Shown: in pieces, positions 23,469-32,173 of the stretch
Layout: every line of letters begins with the position of its first letter
Numbering within the stretch: the stretch's first letter is position 1
Assembly (NCBI GenBank): GCA_903854235.1
Contig: CAINVV010000170.1
Span: forward strand, 1-41,419
Length of the DNA: 41,419 nt
Reading direction: 5' to 3'
DNA from: an uncultured Bacteroidia bacterium
GTDB lineage: Bacteria; Bacteroidota; Bacteroidia; Bacteroidales; Prolixibacteraceae
Position numbers and translations under genes: made by a program
The notes under the pieces: generated by a model
Database searches by the model: none
Told to the model about the DNA's origin: nothing
The model's input: the letters and a program-made list of their open reading frames with translations, nothing else

Positions 23469-25508
23469 CTACCAAATTTTCGCTCTCTTCTCGGGCTCCA
23501 GGTACATCTTCTGTCCTGGTTTCACGTCGAAGGCGGCGTAGAATTCGGGAAGGTTCTGCAGGGGTCCGAGTACCCTGAAGCGGCCCAGGGAGTGTACGTC
23601 TTCCTTGGTGCGGCGAAGGATCTCTTTGTCGCGGGTATTTTGTCCCCATACGTGGGCATAGGCGAGAAAGAAACGCTGTTCGGGAGTGAATCCGTCGATG
23701 GGTTCCGTCTGTTTGTTGGCTTTCAGGAAGGCCTGGTGCGAGATGTTCAGTCCGCCGAGGTCGGCAATGTTTTCGCCCTGACAAAGCTGACCGTTGGCGT
23801 GGATGCTATCCAGCACGATGAAGCTGTCGAACTGATCGGCCAGGATCTTGGCACGTTCGTCGAAACGTTTGGAATCTTCGGGCGTCCACCAGTCGGTCAG
23901 GTTACCCACCTTGTCGAACTTGCGTCCCTGGTCGTCGAAGCCGTGGGTCATCTCGTGTCCGATCACGACGCCGATGGCACCGTAGTTGACTGCATCATCT
24001 CCATCCTTGAAGAAGAAAGGAGGCTGAAGGATGGCTGCAGGGAAGACGATCTCGTTCATTTCCGGACTGTAATAGGCGTTAACCGTCTGCGGAGACATTC
24101 CCCACTCTAGTTTGTCGACGGGTTTGTTGATCTTGGCCATGTAGAAATTGGTCTCGAATTTGTTGGCGCGAAGGATGTTGAGCACATAGGCATCATCCTT
24201 GATTTCCAGTCCGGAGTAGTCTCTCCATTTGTCGGGATAACCGATCTTGACGTTGATGGCAGCCAGTTTCTCCAAACCTTTCTGTTTGGTTTCGGGACTC
24301 ATCCATTCCAGGTTCTGGATCCGTTCGCCCAGCGCGACGCGCAGGTTGGCGACCAGTTTGACCATCCTGTCCTTGGCTTCCTGTGGGAAATAGGCTTGTA
24401 CGTATAGCTGGCCGAGGGCTTCGCTCAGGGTACCACTGGTTACACCCAGTACTCTTTTCCAGCGTGGACGCATTACTTCAGTGCCTGTCATGGCTTTACC
24501 GTAGAAGTCAAAACTGGCGTTCACGAAGTTGGAGGAGAGGTAGGAGGCTGTTTCGTTGATCAGGTTCCACTTGAAATAGATCTTCCAGTCTTCCACGGGA
24601 ATAGTGGTGAGCAGGGTACTGATTTCTTTCACGAACAGGGGTTGGTTCAGGTTGATGGAACCTGGATTACCGATGCCGATCTCCATGAAGTATTTGCTCC
24701 AGTTGAAGGCAGGAGAGAATTTGATCAGCTCTTCTGTCGTCACCTTGTTGTAGGTCTTGTTGGGATCGCGGCGTTCGAGGCGGGTCATGGATGCCTTGGC
24801 AAGTTCGGTCTCGAGGGCCATCACCTTCTTGGCATTCGTGGCAGCGGTAGCTTCGTCACAGCCAATCAGCTTGAACATTGTGGTGATATAAGCCACATAT
24901 TTGATGCGGAGGTCGGCAGAGCGCGGATCTTGATTTACATAATAGTCTCGGTCGGGCATTCCCATCCCAGACTGGGCTAGCTGGGCGATGACCATCGAGC
25001 TGTTGCGGGCATCTGCAGAGCCATAGAGGCCGAAGAGCGTGGAGATGCCGTTCAAATGCATATTGGTGATGGCTTGCTGTACGCCTTCGATCGTGGTGAT
25101 CCCGTCGATCTCCTTCAGGTAGGGCAAAATGTATTCGGCTCCCTGTTTTTCGATCTTGGCGGTATCCATCCCGGAGTTGAAGAGCGTTGCGATCTTGTCA
25201 GGAATGGAGCCTTTTGGATTGTTGGCAGCTGCGGTGGCCTTGACCAGGTCGTTCATCTGCTTCTCGGCAACTTCAGCGAGTTTGTCGAAGGCACCGAATC
25301 GGCCACGGTCGGCAGGCAGCGGATTGAGCTTTTTCCATCCGCCATTGGCGTAGGTATCAAAGTCGTTTCCAGGGACAACAGTTTTGTCAAGGTTGACTGG
25401 GTCGATGGCAGGTGTTGCCGGAGCGGCTTTTTTTGCCTCATTGCACGACATCAGGGTGGCGGCGATCATACAGAGAGAGATTGAAATAACTACTAAATTG
25501 TTCTTCAT
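23469..25508 (-). CDS. pepO: M13 family (neprilysin/PepO-like) zinc endopeptidase lipoprotein
   Basis: A 679-residue secreted metallopeptidase. Signal peptide and lipobox end at Cys22 (TLMSC), so it is anchored in the envelope. The M13 N-terminal domain begins at GNDFDTYANGGWKK (48-60). The catalytic domain has substrate-binding NAYYSPEMNEIVFPA (477-491), zinc motif HEMTH (518-522) and the third ligand Glu579 in ENIADLGG. It ends in the family's MYLEPEKRAKIW. M13 enzymes cut short peptides. The start at 25508 is supported by the lipobox and by a promoter ending about 20 nt upstream; the open frame extends 26 codons further to 25586. It is not in an operon. Confidence 0.95.
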   Translation of the reverse strand: MKNNLVVISISLCMIAATLMSCNEAKKAAPATPAIDPVNLDKTVVPGNDFDTYANGGWKKLNPLPADRGRFGAFDKLAEVAEKQMNDLVKATAAANNPKGSIPDKIATLFNSGMDTAKIEKQGAEYILPYLKEIDGITTIEGVQQAITNMHLNGISTLFGLYGSADARNSSMVIAQLAQSGMGMPDRDYYVNQDPRSADLRIKYVAYITTMFKLIGCDEATAATNAKKVMALETELAKASMTRLERRDPNKTYNKVTTEELIKFSPAFNWSKYFMEIGIGNPGSINLNQPLFVKEISTLLTTIPVEDWKIYFKWNLINETASYLSSNFVNASFDFYGKAMTGTEVMRPRWKRVLGVTSGTLSEALGQLYVQAYFPQEAKDRMVKLVANLRVALGERIQNLEWMSPETKQKGLEKLAAINVKIGYPDKWRDYSGLEIKDDAYVLNILRANKFETNFYMAKINKPVDKLEWGMSPQTVNAYYSPEMNEIVFPAAILQPPFFFKDGDDAVNYGAIGVVIGHEMTHGFDDQGRKFDKVGNLTDWWTPEDSKRFDERAKILADQFDSFIVLDSIHANGQLCQGENIADLGGLNISHQAFLKANKQTEPIDGFTPEQRFFLAYAHVWGQNTRDKEILRRTKEDVHSLGRFRVLGPLQNLPEFYAAFDVKPGQKMYLEPEKRAKIW

Positions 25509-25534
25509 AGTACCAGTTCTGAATTTAATGTGTC

Positions 25535-25565
25535 TAAAGATATTTATTTTGAGCAGATTACAAAA
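25535..25565 (-). promoter_or_regulatory. Candidate promoter of the M13 peptidase gene
   Basis: On the minus strand TTTTG (25561-25565) is followed after 18 bp by TATCTTTA (25535-25542), 7 of 8 matches to TAnnTTTG. It predicts a short leader and decides for the start at 25508. Confidence 0.6.
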
Positions 25566-25742
25566 TGATAAAACCCCAAGGGTCAAACCGATGGTTTGTT
25601 AGACACTTTTTCGGTAAGAAAGTTACACGCCATGCGAAAATAAGAGCGGATGGCAGCAATGGGTGCGTCGTATTCCGATTAGCCGATTAGGATGGTGGCA
25701 GAATGTTGCAGATACAATTCGGAAATAGCATCACCCGGGTCG

Positions 25743-25773
25743 TTTGTTTTGCTTCCTTTTTTAAATAAATTTG
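25743..25773 (+). promoter_or_regulatory. Consensus Bacteroidota promoter of the GH3 gene
   Basis: TTTG (25743-25746), exactly 19 bp, then TAAATTTG (25766-25773): a full match to both elements and the spacing. Transcription would start about 13 nt before the ATG at 25793, leaving a very short leader. Confidence 0.78.
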
Positions 25774-25792
25774 AAGAACCAATTGACTGCTT

Positions 25793-27745
25793 ATGAAAAA
25801 ATTCTTCAAAATTGTAGCCAGCACCCTGGCCGGGTTGATGGTGGTACTCCTTTTGGCTTGCTTCTTCTTTTATGTCAAATCAGCCTTGGTTGCCAGATCC
25901 AATGGCAAGCTGCTGGGGCAGGAGGCCCCCCTTCTGACGATTAACGGTTTTTCGTTTCGTGATCTGAATAAAAACGGAAAACTGGACGTTTATGAAGACC
26001 GCAGGGCAGACCTGAATAGCCGGGTGGAAGATCTGACCAATCAGATGAGTCTGGAGGAGAAGGCGGGACTGATGTTTATTACGATGATTGGAATGGAACC
26101 GGATGGCTCTTTGGCCGAAACAACCTCTTTGTTTAATCCATTGTCCCTCTTGCTGGAGTCAACCTCCTCGATGGTAGTCGTCAAGAAGATGAATCATTTC
26201 AACATCATGCAGTCGCCGTCGCCGGAGATCATGGTGCAGTGGAACAACAACATCCAAAAAATGGCAGAACGGACGAGACTTGGGATTCCGGTTACGGTGG
26301 CGAGTGATCCCCGTCATGGGGTGCCCGATGCACCCGGTGCCAGCATATTTACCCCCTTCTTTTCACAATGGTGTTCTCCGCCCGGTTTTGCGGCCATTGG
26401 AGATACTGTCCTGATGCGGGAGTTTGGCAACATTGCCCGGCAGGAATATGCTGCAGTAGGTATCCGGCTGACGCTTTCCCCGATGGCAGATCTGGCCACT
26501 GAACCACGCTGGTGGCGGATCAACGGTACTTTCGGGGAAGATGCCACGATTTCGGCCCAAATGACAAAAGCGTACATCCTCGGTTTCCAGGGAGATAGTA
26601 TCACCGACATGAGTGTAGAATGCATGGTGAAGCATTTCGCTGGAGGCGGTCCGCAGGAGAAAGGTCTCGACGCCCACTTCCCTCCCGGCAGGCAGGTTTA
26701 TCCAGGCAACAACTTCAAATACCACCTGATTCCTTTTGAGAAAGGGGCTTTCCCGGCACACGTGGCTCAGGTGATGCCCTATTACGGGATCCCGGTAGGT
26801 CAGACAGGTGAAGATGTTGGTTTTTCTTACAATAAACAGATCATTACCGGAATGCTTCGGGAGAAGTATCATTTTGAGGGTATCATTTGTACCGACTGGT
26901 CATTGGTCTCTGACATGAAATTGTTTGGGATGGTGTTGAAACCTGCTTCTGCCCACGGAGTTGAAAAGCTCACTACGGATGAACGAGTACTCAAGATTAT
27001 TGATGCGGGCTGTGATATGCTTGGAGGAGAAGCCCTTCCGGAGCGAGTTCTTGATCTCGTCAGAACGGGCAAGATCAGTGAAGAGCGGATCAACAGCTCC
27101 GTGCGAAGAATCCTGAGGGAAAAATTCAGGTTGGGTCTTTTCGACCATCCTTATCTCGACAAGGCGGGGACCTCGGTGTTCGGCAAAATGGAATTTATGG
27201 CAAAAGGTCGTGAGTCACAGCAAAGATCGCTGGTGCTGCTGAAGAATGAAGCACAACTGTTGCCGCTAAAATCCGGGGTGAAAATATATCTGCAGGGATT
27301 TAATGCAGCAGATGCCAAGCACTATCCTTTTGTCGTTTCAAATCCCGCAGAGGCGGATGTGATTGTGATGAAACTGCTGACTCCCCACAATCCGATGACC
27401 AAATACCTGTTGGAAAGGATCTTTCATCAGGGAAGACTCGATTTTCCGGCAGAAGAGAAGGCGAAATTGTTGAAATTAATCGCGCAGAAACCTACCATTA
27501 CCGTCTTTAACCTGGAAAGACCGGCTGTTTTTCCGGAGATCAATTTAGCCAGCAAGGCAGTAATCGGTGATTTCGGTAGTTCCAACGAAATCATCCTGGA
27601 TCTGATTTTTGGAAAGTTCAAACCAGGAGGTAAACTTCCTTTTGAGTTGCCTTCCTCGATGGAAGCCGTTGAAGCTCAGAAGGAGGATGTTCCCTATGAC
27701 TCCAAAAATCCGCTATATCCGTTTGGCTTCGGATTGAGTTATTGA
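25793..27745 (+). CDS. Glycoside hydrolase family 3 (beta-glucosidase type), membrane-anchored
   Basis: A 650-residue GH3 enzyme acting on beta-linked glucose, xylose or related sugars in the periplasm or at the envelope. An N-terminal hydrophobic segment (about 5-27) anchors or exports it. An EF-hand-like loop follows (DLNKNGKLDVYED, 57-69). The (beta/alpha)8 domain shows SDPRHG (171-176), KHFAGGG (280-286) and the nucleophile Asp368 in GIICTDWS. The alpha/beta sandwich domain starts near SLVLLKNEAQLLPLK (in part, about 480-495), and the C-terminus ends at YPFGFGLSY without the fibronectin-III domain of longer GH3s. The bulky residues around GH3 substrate pockets cannot be assigned by eye. 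A consensus promoter precedes it and a terminator follows. Confidence 0.92.
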   Translation: MKKFFKIVASTLAGLMVVLLLACFFFYVKSALVARSNGKLLGQEAPLLTINGFSFRDLNKNGKLDVYEDRRADLNSRVEDLTNQMSLEEKAGLMFITMIGMEPDGSLAETTSLFNPLSLLLESTSSMVVVKKMNHFNIMQSPSPEIMVQWNNNIQKMAERTRLGIPVTVASDPRHGVPDAPGASIFTPFFSQWCSPPGFAAIGDTVLMREFGNIARQEYAAVGIRLTLSPMADLATEPRWWRINGTFGEDATISAQMTKAYILGFQGDSITDMSVECMVKHFAGGGPQEKGLDAHFPPGRQVYPGNNFKYHLIPFEKGAFPAHVAQVMPYYGIPVGQTGEDVGFSYNKQIITGMLREKYHFEGIICTDWSLVSDMKLFGMVLKPASAHGVEKLTTDERVLKIIDAGCDMLGGEALPERVLDLVRTGKISEERINSSVRRILREKFRLGLFDHPYLDKAGTSVFGKMEFMAKGRESQQRSLVLLKNEAQLLPLKSGVKIYLQGFNAADAKHYPFVVSNPAEADVIVMKLLTPHNPMTKYLLERIFHQGRLDFPAEEKAKLLKLIAQKPTITVFNLERPAVFPEINLASKAVIGDFGSSNEIILDLIFGKFKPGGKLPFELPSSMEAVEAQKEDVPYDSKNPLYPFGFGLSY

Positions 27746-27838
27746 GCAAGGAAGTGAAAAGAGGTAAATTTTAGAATTTTCAGAATATATTATCCCGGTT
27801 ATAAGGATTTCTATTCAACGAGTTAGGGAATAGGAGAA

Positions 27839-27886
27839 TAAATGGGGTGACGCGATAGGAAAATTGCATCACCCCATTTAATTTTT
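27839..27886 (+). terminator. Intrinsic terminator of the GH3 gene
   Basis: Arms TAAATGGGGTGA (27839-27850) and TCACCCCATTTA (27869-27880) are perfect over 12 bp with an 18-nt loop, followed by ATTTTT. It lies between the convergent GH3 and M24 gene ends. Confidence 0.85.
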
Positions 27887-27891
27887 GCTAC

Positions 27892-29289
27892 TTATTTTCT
27901 GCCGCTGGCTACTACGGCCTCCACCTGATCGGGATCGATGGGGAGTCGTTCTCCGAGGATGCGTGCACCTTTTTCGGTGACCAGAATATCGTCTTCAAGA
28001 CGGACGCCACCAAAACCGATGTACTCCTTCGCCTTGGCGAAATTGATGAAGTTGGCGTTGATCTGTTCCTTCTCCCATTTCTCAATCAGGGCGGGAATAA
28101 AATAGATGCCTGGTTCGTTGGTGATTACGAAACCCGGTTCGAGCCGGCGTCCCATCCTCAGGTAGGCGGTGCCGAACTGGTCGATCGGACGGATCTCCTG
28201 GTCGTAACCTACGTAAATCTGTCCATAGTCCTCCATATCGTGTACGTCGAGTCCCATCATATGGCCCAGTCCGTGCGGGAAGAAGAGTGCGTGTGCCCCG
28301 CAAGCAACGGCTTCGTCGACATCCCCCTTCATGAGTCCGAGCTCCTTCAGTCCGGCAGCAATTACCCTTGCAGAGGCAAGGTGAACCGACTGGTATGTGA
28401 CACCTGGTTTGGTGAGCGAGAAACCGGTGTTGTTGGCCGCCAATACAATATTGTAAATCTCCTTCTGACGCTGGCTGAATTTCCCACCCACGGGGATGGT
28501 TCTGGTAAAGTCGGAGGCATAATGGCCATTCGATTCGGCCCCGGCATCGACGATCATTAACCTTCCTGCCTCGAGATTGAATGAGTGGTTGTGGTTGTGC
28601 AGCGTCTCTCCATTCTGGGTAAGGATGGTGGGGAATGAGGTTCCTGTTCCCTTTGAAAGGGCGATGCCCTCAATGATTCCTGCAATTTGTTGTTCCGGTG
28701 TGCCTGGCTGCGCCATTTTCATAGCGGTCAGGTGCATTTCGTACCCGATGGCGCAGGCGCGTTCTATTTCGGCGATCTCACCGGCGTCCTTGTAGGATCG
28801 GAGTGCAACACAGGCGTGAATCAACTCCATCGAAGCATACTGTTTCAGTTTGTATGCCCTGATGCCTAGCAGGCGGCTCAGTTGTATCTGATTCGCGGCC
28901 CGATAGGGAGGCAAAAAGTGAATTCTCCTGCCACTTTTGATAGCTCTTTCCACAGTAATGGCCAATTGTTCAAGAGGCGCTGTTACATCCACCCCAACGG
29001 CGAAGGATTGTTCTGCGATAGTCTTCTGCGGACCCATCCAGATGATGTCTTCTATGTTTACGTCATTGGCATAGAGCAGGTCGAGGTTGCTGTCTACATC
29101 AATCACCCCGAACATCCCCGGCAGGTCGAGCCCGAAGAAATAGAGGAAGGTACTGTCCTGCCTGAAATGGTAGGTGTTTTCGGGATAGTTCATAGGCGAC
29201 TCCTGGTTGCCCGGAATCAATATCAGTCCCGTTCCCATTTTCTGACGAAGGGCAGATCTGCGTTGAAGGTATATTTCTTTGCTGAACAT
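27892..29289 (-). CDS. pepP: Xaa-Pro aminopeptidase (M24B, aminopeptidase P)
   Basis: A 465-residue pita-bread-fold metallopeptidase removing N-terminal residues before proline. The N-terminal AMP_N domain (about 5-150) includes NYPENTYHFRQDSTFLYFFG (34-53). The catalytic domain has all five metal ligands: Asp248 (VDAGAES), Asp260 (SDFTRT), His343 (HGLGH), Glu392 (TNEPG) and Glu432 (RLEDD). No signal peptide, so cytoplasmic. It fits the peptide-degrading theme with the M16 and M13 enzymes. It stands alone. The start at 29289 (MFSKEIYLQRR) is typical of bacterial members. Confidence 0.95.
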   Translation of the reverse strand: MFSKEIYLQRRSALRQKMGTGLILIPGNQESPMNYPENTYHFRQDSTFLYFFGLDLPGMFGVIDVDSNLDLLYANDVNIEDIIWMGPQKTIAEQSFAVGVDVTAPLEQLAITVERAIKSGRRIHFLPPYRAANQIQLSRLLGIRAYKLKQYASMELIHACVALRSYKDAGEIAEIERACAIGYEMHLTAMKMAQPGTPEQQIAGIIEGIALSKGTGTSFPTILTQNGETLHNHNHSFNLEAGRLMIVDAGAESNGHYASDFTRTIPVGGKFSQRQKEIYNIVLAANNTGFSLTKPGVTYQSVHLASARVIAAGLKELGLMKGDVDEAVACGAHALFFPHGLGHMMGLDVHDMEDYGQIYVGYDQEIRPIDQFGTAYLRMGRRLEPGFVITNEPGIYFIPALIEKWEKEQINANFINFAKAKEYIGFGGVRLEDDILVTEKGARILGERLPIDPDQVEAVVASGRK

Positions 29290-29350
29290 CTGTATTGAAT
29301 TTATGGTTGAATTACAATGATTAACAATTTTCGATTTTGATTGGACTTCC

Positions 29351-29490
29351 CTACAATACTTTAACCGTTACGCGGTAAACGACGTTCGTTCTCCACACTT
29401 CATTTTTCTCTTATCACTTTTCATTTTTCACTTCATTCCCTATTATCTTCCTAGTCCTCTCAGTGTTAAAGTCCTTTAGTGTTAAAGTCC
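29351..29490 (-). repeat. Composite intergenic repeat, copy D, with octamer and heptamer arrays
   Basis: Read on the minus strand from the stop of the downstream-facing gene at 29502: a GGACTTTA/ACACTAAA array (29462-29490, the 13-bp AGTGTTAAAGTCC twice with period 16), then five RTGAAAA-type heptamers (around 29397-29433), then the 27-bp module (29351-29377) shared with copy A. All are period-7 or period-8 elements. Confidence 0.72.
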
Positions 29491-29501
29491 CCCAGTCTCC
29501 C

Positions 29502-30965
29502 TCATCCCGTTACCTTATCAGGAAGGCCCTTCTTTAGGATTTTCCGTTCCCCTTTTGATTTGGGTTGAAACATATCTTCGGGAGTCAGTCCAACGGCCTT
29601 GATTACCTTGATGCAATATTCCATCCGATAGAGGTCGTCGTTTTTGGTATTGTTGGTGCCGAAGGTGAACTTAACACCGGCCTCTTTGGCTTTTCGGATG
29701 AAGGCAATGCTGGGTATTTTGTACCGGGCATTGATCTCGAGGGCGACCTGGTTTCTGACCAGGACATCGACCACCCGATCCATCCGCGCCTTCGTCCAAA
29801 GCTCGTCGTAGCGCGGTGCCAGTTTGGCCGGCAGGAAAGTTGGATTGACGTAGATGTCGACGGGTTCATTCTCCATAATGGCTTCAATCTTGCCTACCAG
29901 CATATCCATGAATTGCTGGTCGTTGTCGACGAAGGTCTCGTCGGGCATCCAGAGGCGCATCCTGCGACCCTTGTTGTCGGTCCAGGTCATGGCATCAGTG
30001 AAGATGTAATCGAAGCCTGCCACAGCCTGTGGAGTAAAGAGGGTGACCCATTCACGACCTTCGCACTGCATTGCCTTGAAGATAGGCTCCTTCTCTATGC
30101 TCTTCAGGTAGCTGTTGAGGGTTGAATCGTTGGTGACAGGGAATTTAAGTCCGCAGTTGGCGGCTACGCCGTAGCAGAAGCCATTGTCTTTTGCGTGTTG
30201 GACACATTGGTCCATCGTCAATCCGCCCTTCAGGTGGACATGGAAATCGATCAGCGGGAACTCCCGCTGGTTCAGGCTGTCGATGACATCGACCAGCGAA
30301 TCGGGTTTAACGGGAGGAAGAATGGCTGCGATCTCCTCCGTGATGGGTTTCATTTTCATCTCGCCAACCACCAGTTCACCCTGATCGGAGATTTTGCGCA
30401 GGGAGATGAAACTCCTGGAAAGGACCATTCCGGAAAGTCCTTCGATTCGTTTCGCGTTTTGTGGTTCCGTGTATTCGCTGACAATTTTACCGTTAACAGT
30501 GACCTTGATGTGGTTCCCAAGCACGGAGACCGTCAGATCGAACCATTCGTTGTCATCGGCAGTGCGGATATAGTTGTTGCGGATTTTGGTGAGACTGCCC
30601 GTCTTCTGAACCTTCCCGGTACTGTAATCGCTGTTGTTGATCAGGATGGAATATCCCCTGAAATTCTTCTCATCGTAACCCTTCGAGGTGGCAAAATTGA
30701 GTTGACCGAGGGTGCCGGGGGTCGTCTTCAGTCTCATAGACAGCTCAAAATTACGAATTCTGAACCTTGAGGTGATAGAGGCACTGTTTTTAGTCAGATG
30801 AAATTGGTCCTCCTGAAGTTGTACCTCTTTAATTCTATAGAACTTCTCCAGGTTGCTCTTGTCGATGGTGGTCGTCACTCCCGGTTCCGGACCTTTGTAG
30901 CTTGCAAGAAGGTAAACAACCAATGCCAGCACCAATAAGGCGGGCAGAATTCTTTTGATTAGCAT
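29502..30965 (-). CDS. Fusion of a keto-disaccharide-hydrolase-like (DUF1080) domain and a PHP-type metal-dependent hydrolase
   Basis: A 487-residue membrane-anchored protein (hydrophobic 5-22). Residues 40-208 resemble the DUF1080/3-keto-disaccharide hydrolase LamG-like domain: FELSMRLKTTPGTLGQLNF, ending DNEWFDLTVSVLGNHIKVTV then NGK. Residues 236-485 resemble a PHP/amidohydrolase domain starting with the metal motif DFHVHLKGG (His242, His244) and later MYVNP-like IYVNPTF, EINARYKIPS and FGTNNTKNDD. PHP domains hydrolyse phosphoesters or similar bonds with a trinuclear metal site. It is the last gene of the rhamnose cluster, 34 bp after the aldolase. The substrate is unknown; envelope location makes a role on imported or periplasmic sugar derivatives plausible. 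Confidence 0.75.
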   Translation of the reverse strand: MLIKRILPALLVLALVVYLLASYKGPEPGVTTTIDKSNLEKFYRIKEVQLQEDQFHLTKNSASITSRFRIRNFELSMRLKTTPGTLGQLNFATSKGYDEKNFRGYSILINNSDYSTGKVQKTGSLTKIRNNYIRTADDNEWFDLTVSVLGNHIKVTVNGKIVSEYTEPQNAKRIEGLSGMVLSRSFISLRKISDQGELVVGEMKMKPITEEIAAILPPVKPDSLVDVIDSLNQREFPLIDFHVHLKGGLTMDQCVQHAKDNGFCYGVAANCGLKFPVTNDSTLNSYLKSIEKEPIFKAMQCEGREWVTLFTPQAVAGFDYIFTDAMTWTDNKGRRMRLWMPDETFVDNDQQFMDMLVGKIEAIMENEPVDIYVNPTFLPAKLAPRYDELWTKARMDRVVDVLVRNQVALEINARYKIPSIAFIRKAKEAGVKFTFGTNNTKNDDLYRMEYCIKVIKAVGLTPEDMFQPKSKGERKILKKGLPDKVTG

Positions 30966-30999
30966 AACAAGGTATTTAAAATTTTAAAAACTTCAATCC

Positions 31000-32130
31000 T
31001 CAGGATTTTGCCATCTTCCTCCTGTAATTTTCCACTTCCCAGTTGTCGATGAAGGCGATCTGTTCGTCGTTCATAAATTTGGGTCCGCCGAAATTTTCGG
31101 CATAAAAACTTATTTTCAGGATGTTTTCATAGACATCCAATACATTTTGAGCCGATTTCAAGCTATCCTCTACGGCAATGATTCCTTTTCCCTGAAGGGC
31201 AATCACCTTGGGGAGATAGCCGTATTTTTTGAGATAGGCCGCAACTCTGGCTTTCGTTTCGGCAAGTATTGCTGCCTCGGAACCTGAATCGGGAACATAA
31301 AGATAGTGCGCTTTGCAATAGACTATGTCGTCGGGGCTGAAAGATTTATTTGCCTTTGCAAAAGTTGTCTCATTGGCGATGAACTGATCGATCAGGGCAC
31401 TATTGATGCCCAGTGCCTTGAAGCCTTCAAACCCTGGATTGAGGTGCGCTGCCTGATCCAGTATGATGGAGGAGAGGCCTGATTTTACTGTGGACGGAAG
31501 CGGCAGAATCAGATTGGTCTCAATGGTTGCCATCAGTTCGGCATAAATGGATTCAATCTCTGCCGTGGTATCGGCTCCGACGAAGACCCCGTGGTTTTCC
31601 AGGAAGATCAGCTTCGGTTGAGTGCCATTCTCTTCGGCAAAGATGCGGATACCTTCGGCCACCACCTTAAAAAGTATGTACCCCGGATCGGTATAGGGGA
31701 TGAACAGGGCTTTCTCGCCAAACATTTCTCGGCACCATTTTTCTGCATTTTGTGCACACATCACGCCATTCACTTTCGTGGGATGGGTATGTACGACGAA
31801 CCGGTAGTTGATCAGGTCGTGGAGCGAAGTCTCAACGGAAGGTCTCAACTCCTTCGGTGAAACAATCGCCTCGTGCAGATCGGCCTTTACCTCATTTTCA
31901 CGAATGAGCGGATCCTGGCTGTATGTTTTTTGGGAGACCAGTTTTAATTTTTCGCGCGAGAGCGATACGAATCCATTCTTGTCGATGGTAGCCAGCGAAA
32001 TACCACTGGCTTTGATCCAGATCTTCTCCTCATTCTTGAAGGAGGTATTTCCCCCGCCGGCGAGGACGTAAGAGGGGTCGCTGCCAAACAGCCTCGAAAC
32101 CCGGATTAAATCCTGTATGTCAATATTCAT
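31000..32130 (-). CDS. Class II aldolase/adducin-family protein, probable rhamnulose-1-phosphate aldolase (RhaE-like)
   Basis: A 376-residue zinc aldolase. Visible are the phosphate-binding loop LAGGGNTSFKNEEKIWIKASG (in part), the zinc histidines HTHP, and a third histidine in ENHGVFVG. It is longer than E. coli RhaD (about 274 residues) and resembles the N-terminal aldolase half of bifunctional RhaEW without its dehydrogenase half. Position after rhaA supports cleavage of rhamnulose-1-phosphate to DHAP and lactaldehyde. The start at 32130 (MNIDIQDLIRVSRLFG) is preferred; the longer frame from 32223 would overlap rhaA by 50 bp and adds only low-complexity residues. The family is sure; the exact substrate is inferred from context. 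Confidence 0.85.
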   Translation of the reverse strand: MNIDIQDLIRVSRLFGSDPSYVLAGGGNTSFKNEEKIWIKASGISLATIDKNGFVSLSREKLKLVSQKTYSQDPLIRENEVKADLHEAIVSPKELRPSVETSLHDLINYRFVVHTHPTKVNGVMCAQNAEKWCREMFGEKALFIPYTDPGYILFKVVAEGIRIFAEENGTQPKLIFLENHGVFVGADTTAEIESIYAELMATIETNLILPLPSTVKSGLSSIILDQAAHLNPGFEGFKALGINSALIDQFIANETTFAKANKSFSPDDIVYCKAHYLYVPDSGSEAAILAETKARVAAYLKKYGYLPKVIALQGKGIIAVEDSLKSAQNVLDVYENILKISFYAENFGGPKFMNDEQIAFIDNWEVENYRRKMAKS

Positions 32131-32173
32131 AGATGTTGGGGATGTTTTACTTGTGTTTATATAGCTATTAGCC

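Noticed and set aside
23466-24110. 214-codon plus-strand frame opposite the M13 gene
   Set aside because: Antisense shadow of a clearly coding M13 frame with zinc motif and lipobox.
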